A stretch of DNA of 64,000 nt from Gibbula magus. Its lineage: Eukaryota > Mollusca > Gastropoda > Trochida > Trochidae. Location of the stretch: the NCBI GenBank assembly GCA_936450465.1, contig OW388293.1:27347860-27411859 (forward strand), written 5' to 3'. The notes below the pieces were generated by a model. The model ran no database searches. It was not told the DNA's origin and saw only the letters and a program-made list of their open reading frames with translations. Both the position numbers and the translations under genes were made by a program. Shown one piece after another: positions 63,941-64,000 of this stretch (positions are counted from its first letter, which is position 1; every line of letters begins with the position of its first letter).

Positions 63941-64000
63941 CTACAACATCAAAAATGGTCTTTAAAATATATTGTTGATAAAAAAACACAATTACTTTCT

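Overview
The window is eukaryotic, AT-rich and repeat-dense. SINEs, LINEs, DIRS elements and satellite-bearing non-autonomous elements of types common in molluscs, plus a many-exon host gene, point to a mollusc, probably a bivalve (inference; no taxonomic marker gene is present).

One host gene runs on the minus strand across the whole window. It is the 3' part of an RNF213 (mysterin)-like giant E3 ubiquitin ligase. I could place 28 exons from 63940 down to 1. All splice phases are compatible and GT/AG sites flank every junction. They encode about 1,300 residues: a short stretch before the RING, the C3HC4 RING (62941-63129), helical E3 shell segments, an RZ-type zinc finger split over three exons (30668-30773, 30308-30342, 27857-27951), and the C-terminal helical region, which runs off the left edge close to its expected end.

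The introns are packed with mobile DNA. Two full-length DIRS-type tyrosine-recombinase retrotransposons lie on the minus strand at 10773-17413 (A) and 36866-43282 (B). Each has terminal inverted repeats, an internal complementary region, gag in two frames, an RT/RNase H ORF and an overlapping tyrosine recombinase ORF. The gag half of element A plus about 500 bp of flank is tandemly duplicated (14580-17910 and 17911-21241, period 3331). A third, old DIRS copy C (53235-60736) keeps its ends but is filled with an orphan multicopy-type gene, a gag scrap, an inverted RNase H scrap, a hAT relic with a nested MITE, and a 145-bp satellite array. C appears to sit inside a candidate extra RNF213-like exon.

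Other elements are two hAT-type elements with perfect 8-bp target duplications (25186-26934, 60163-60552), a TTAA-flanked MITE (27215-27569), a pogo/Tigger-like MITE (30851-32428), a LINE RT fragment split by a satellite-bearing element (47660-49540), tRNA-related SINEs and a hammerhead-ribozyme-like motif inside an inverted repeat (61845-61963).

The most unusual host-gene signal is that several exon edges have been copied into minisatellites: 98-bp units at 3892, 71-bp units at 5569, 43-bp units at 8770-9560, and one diverged single duplication at 3467. Each unit carries a splice junction.
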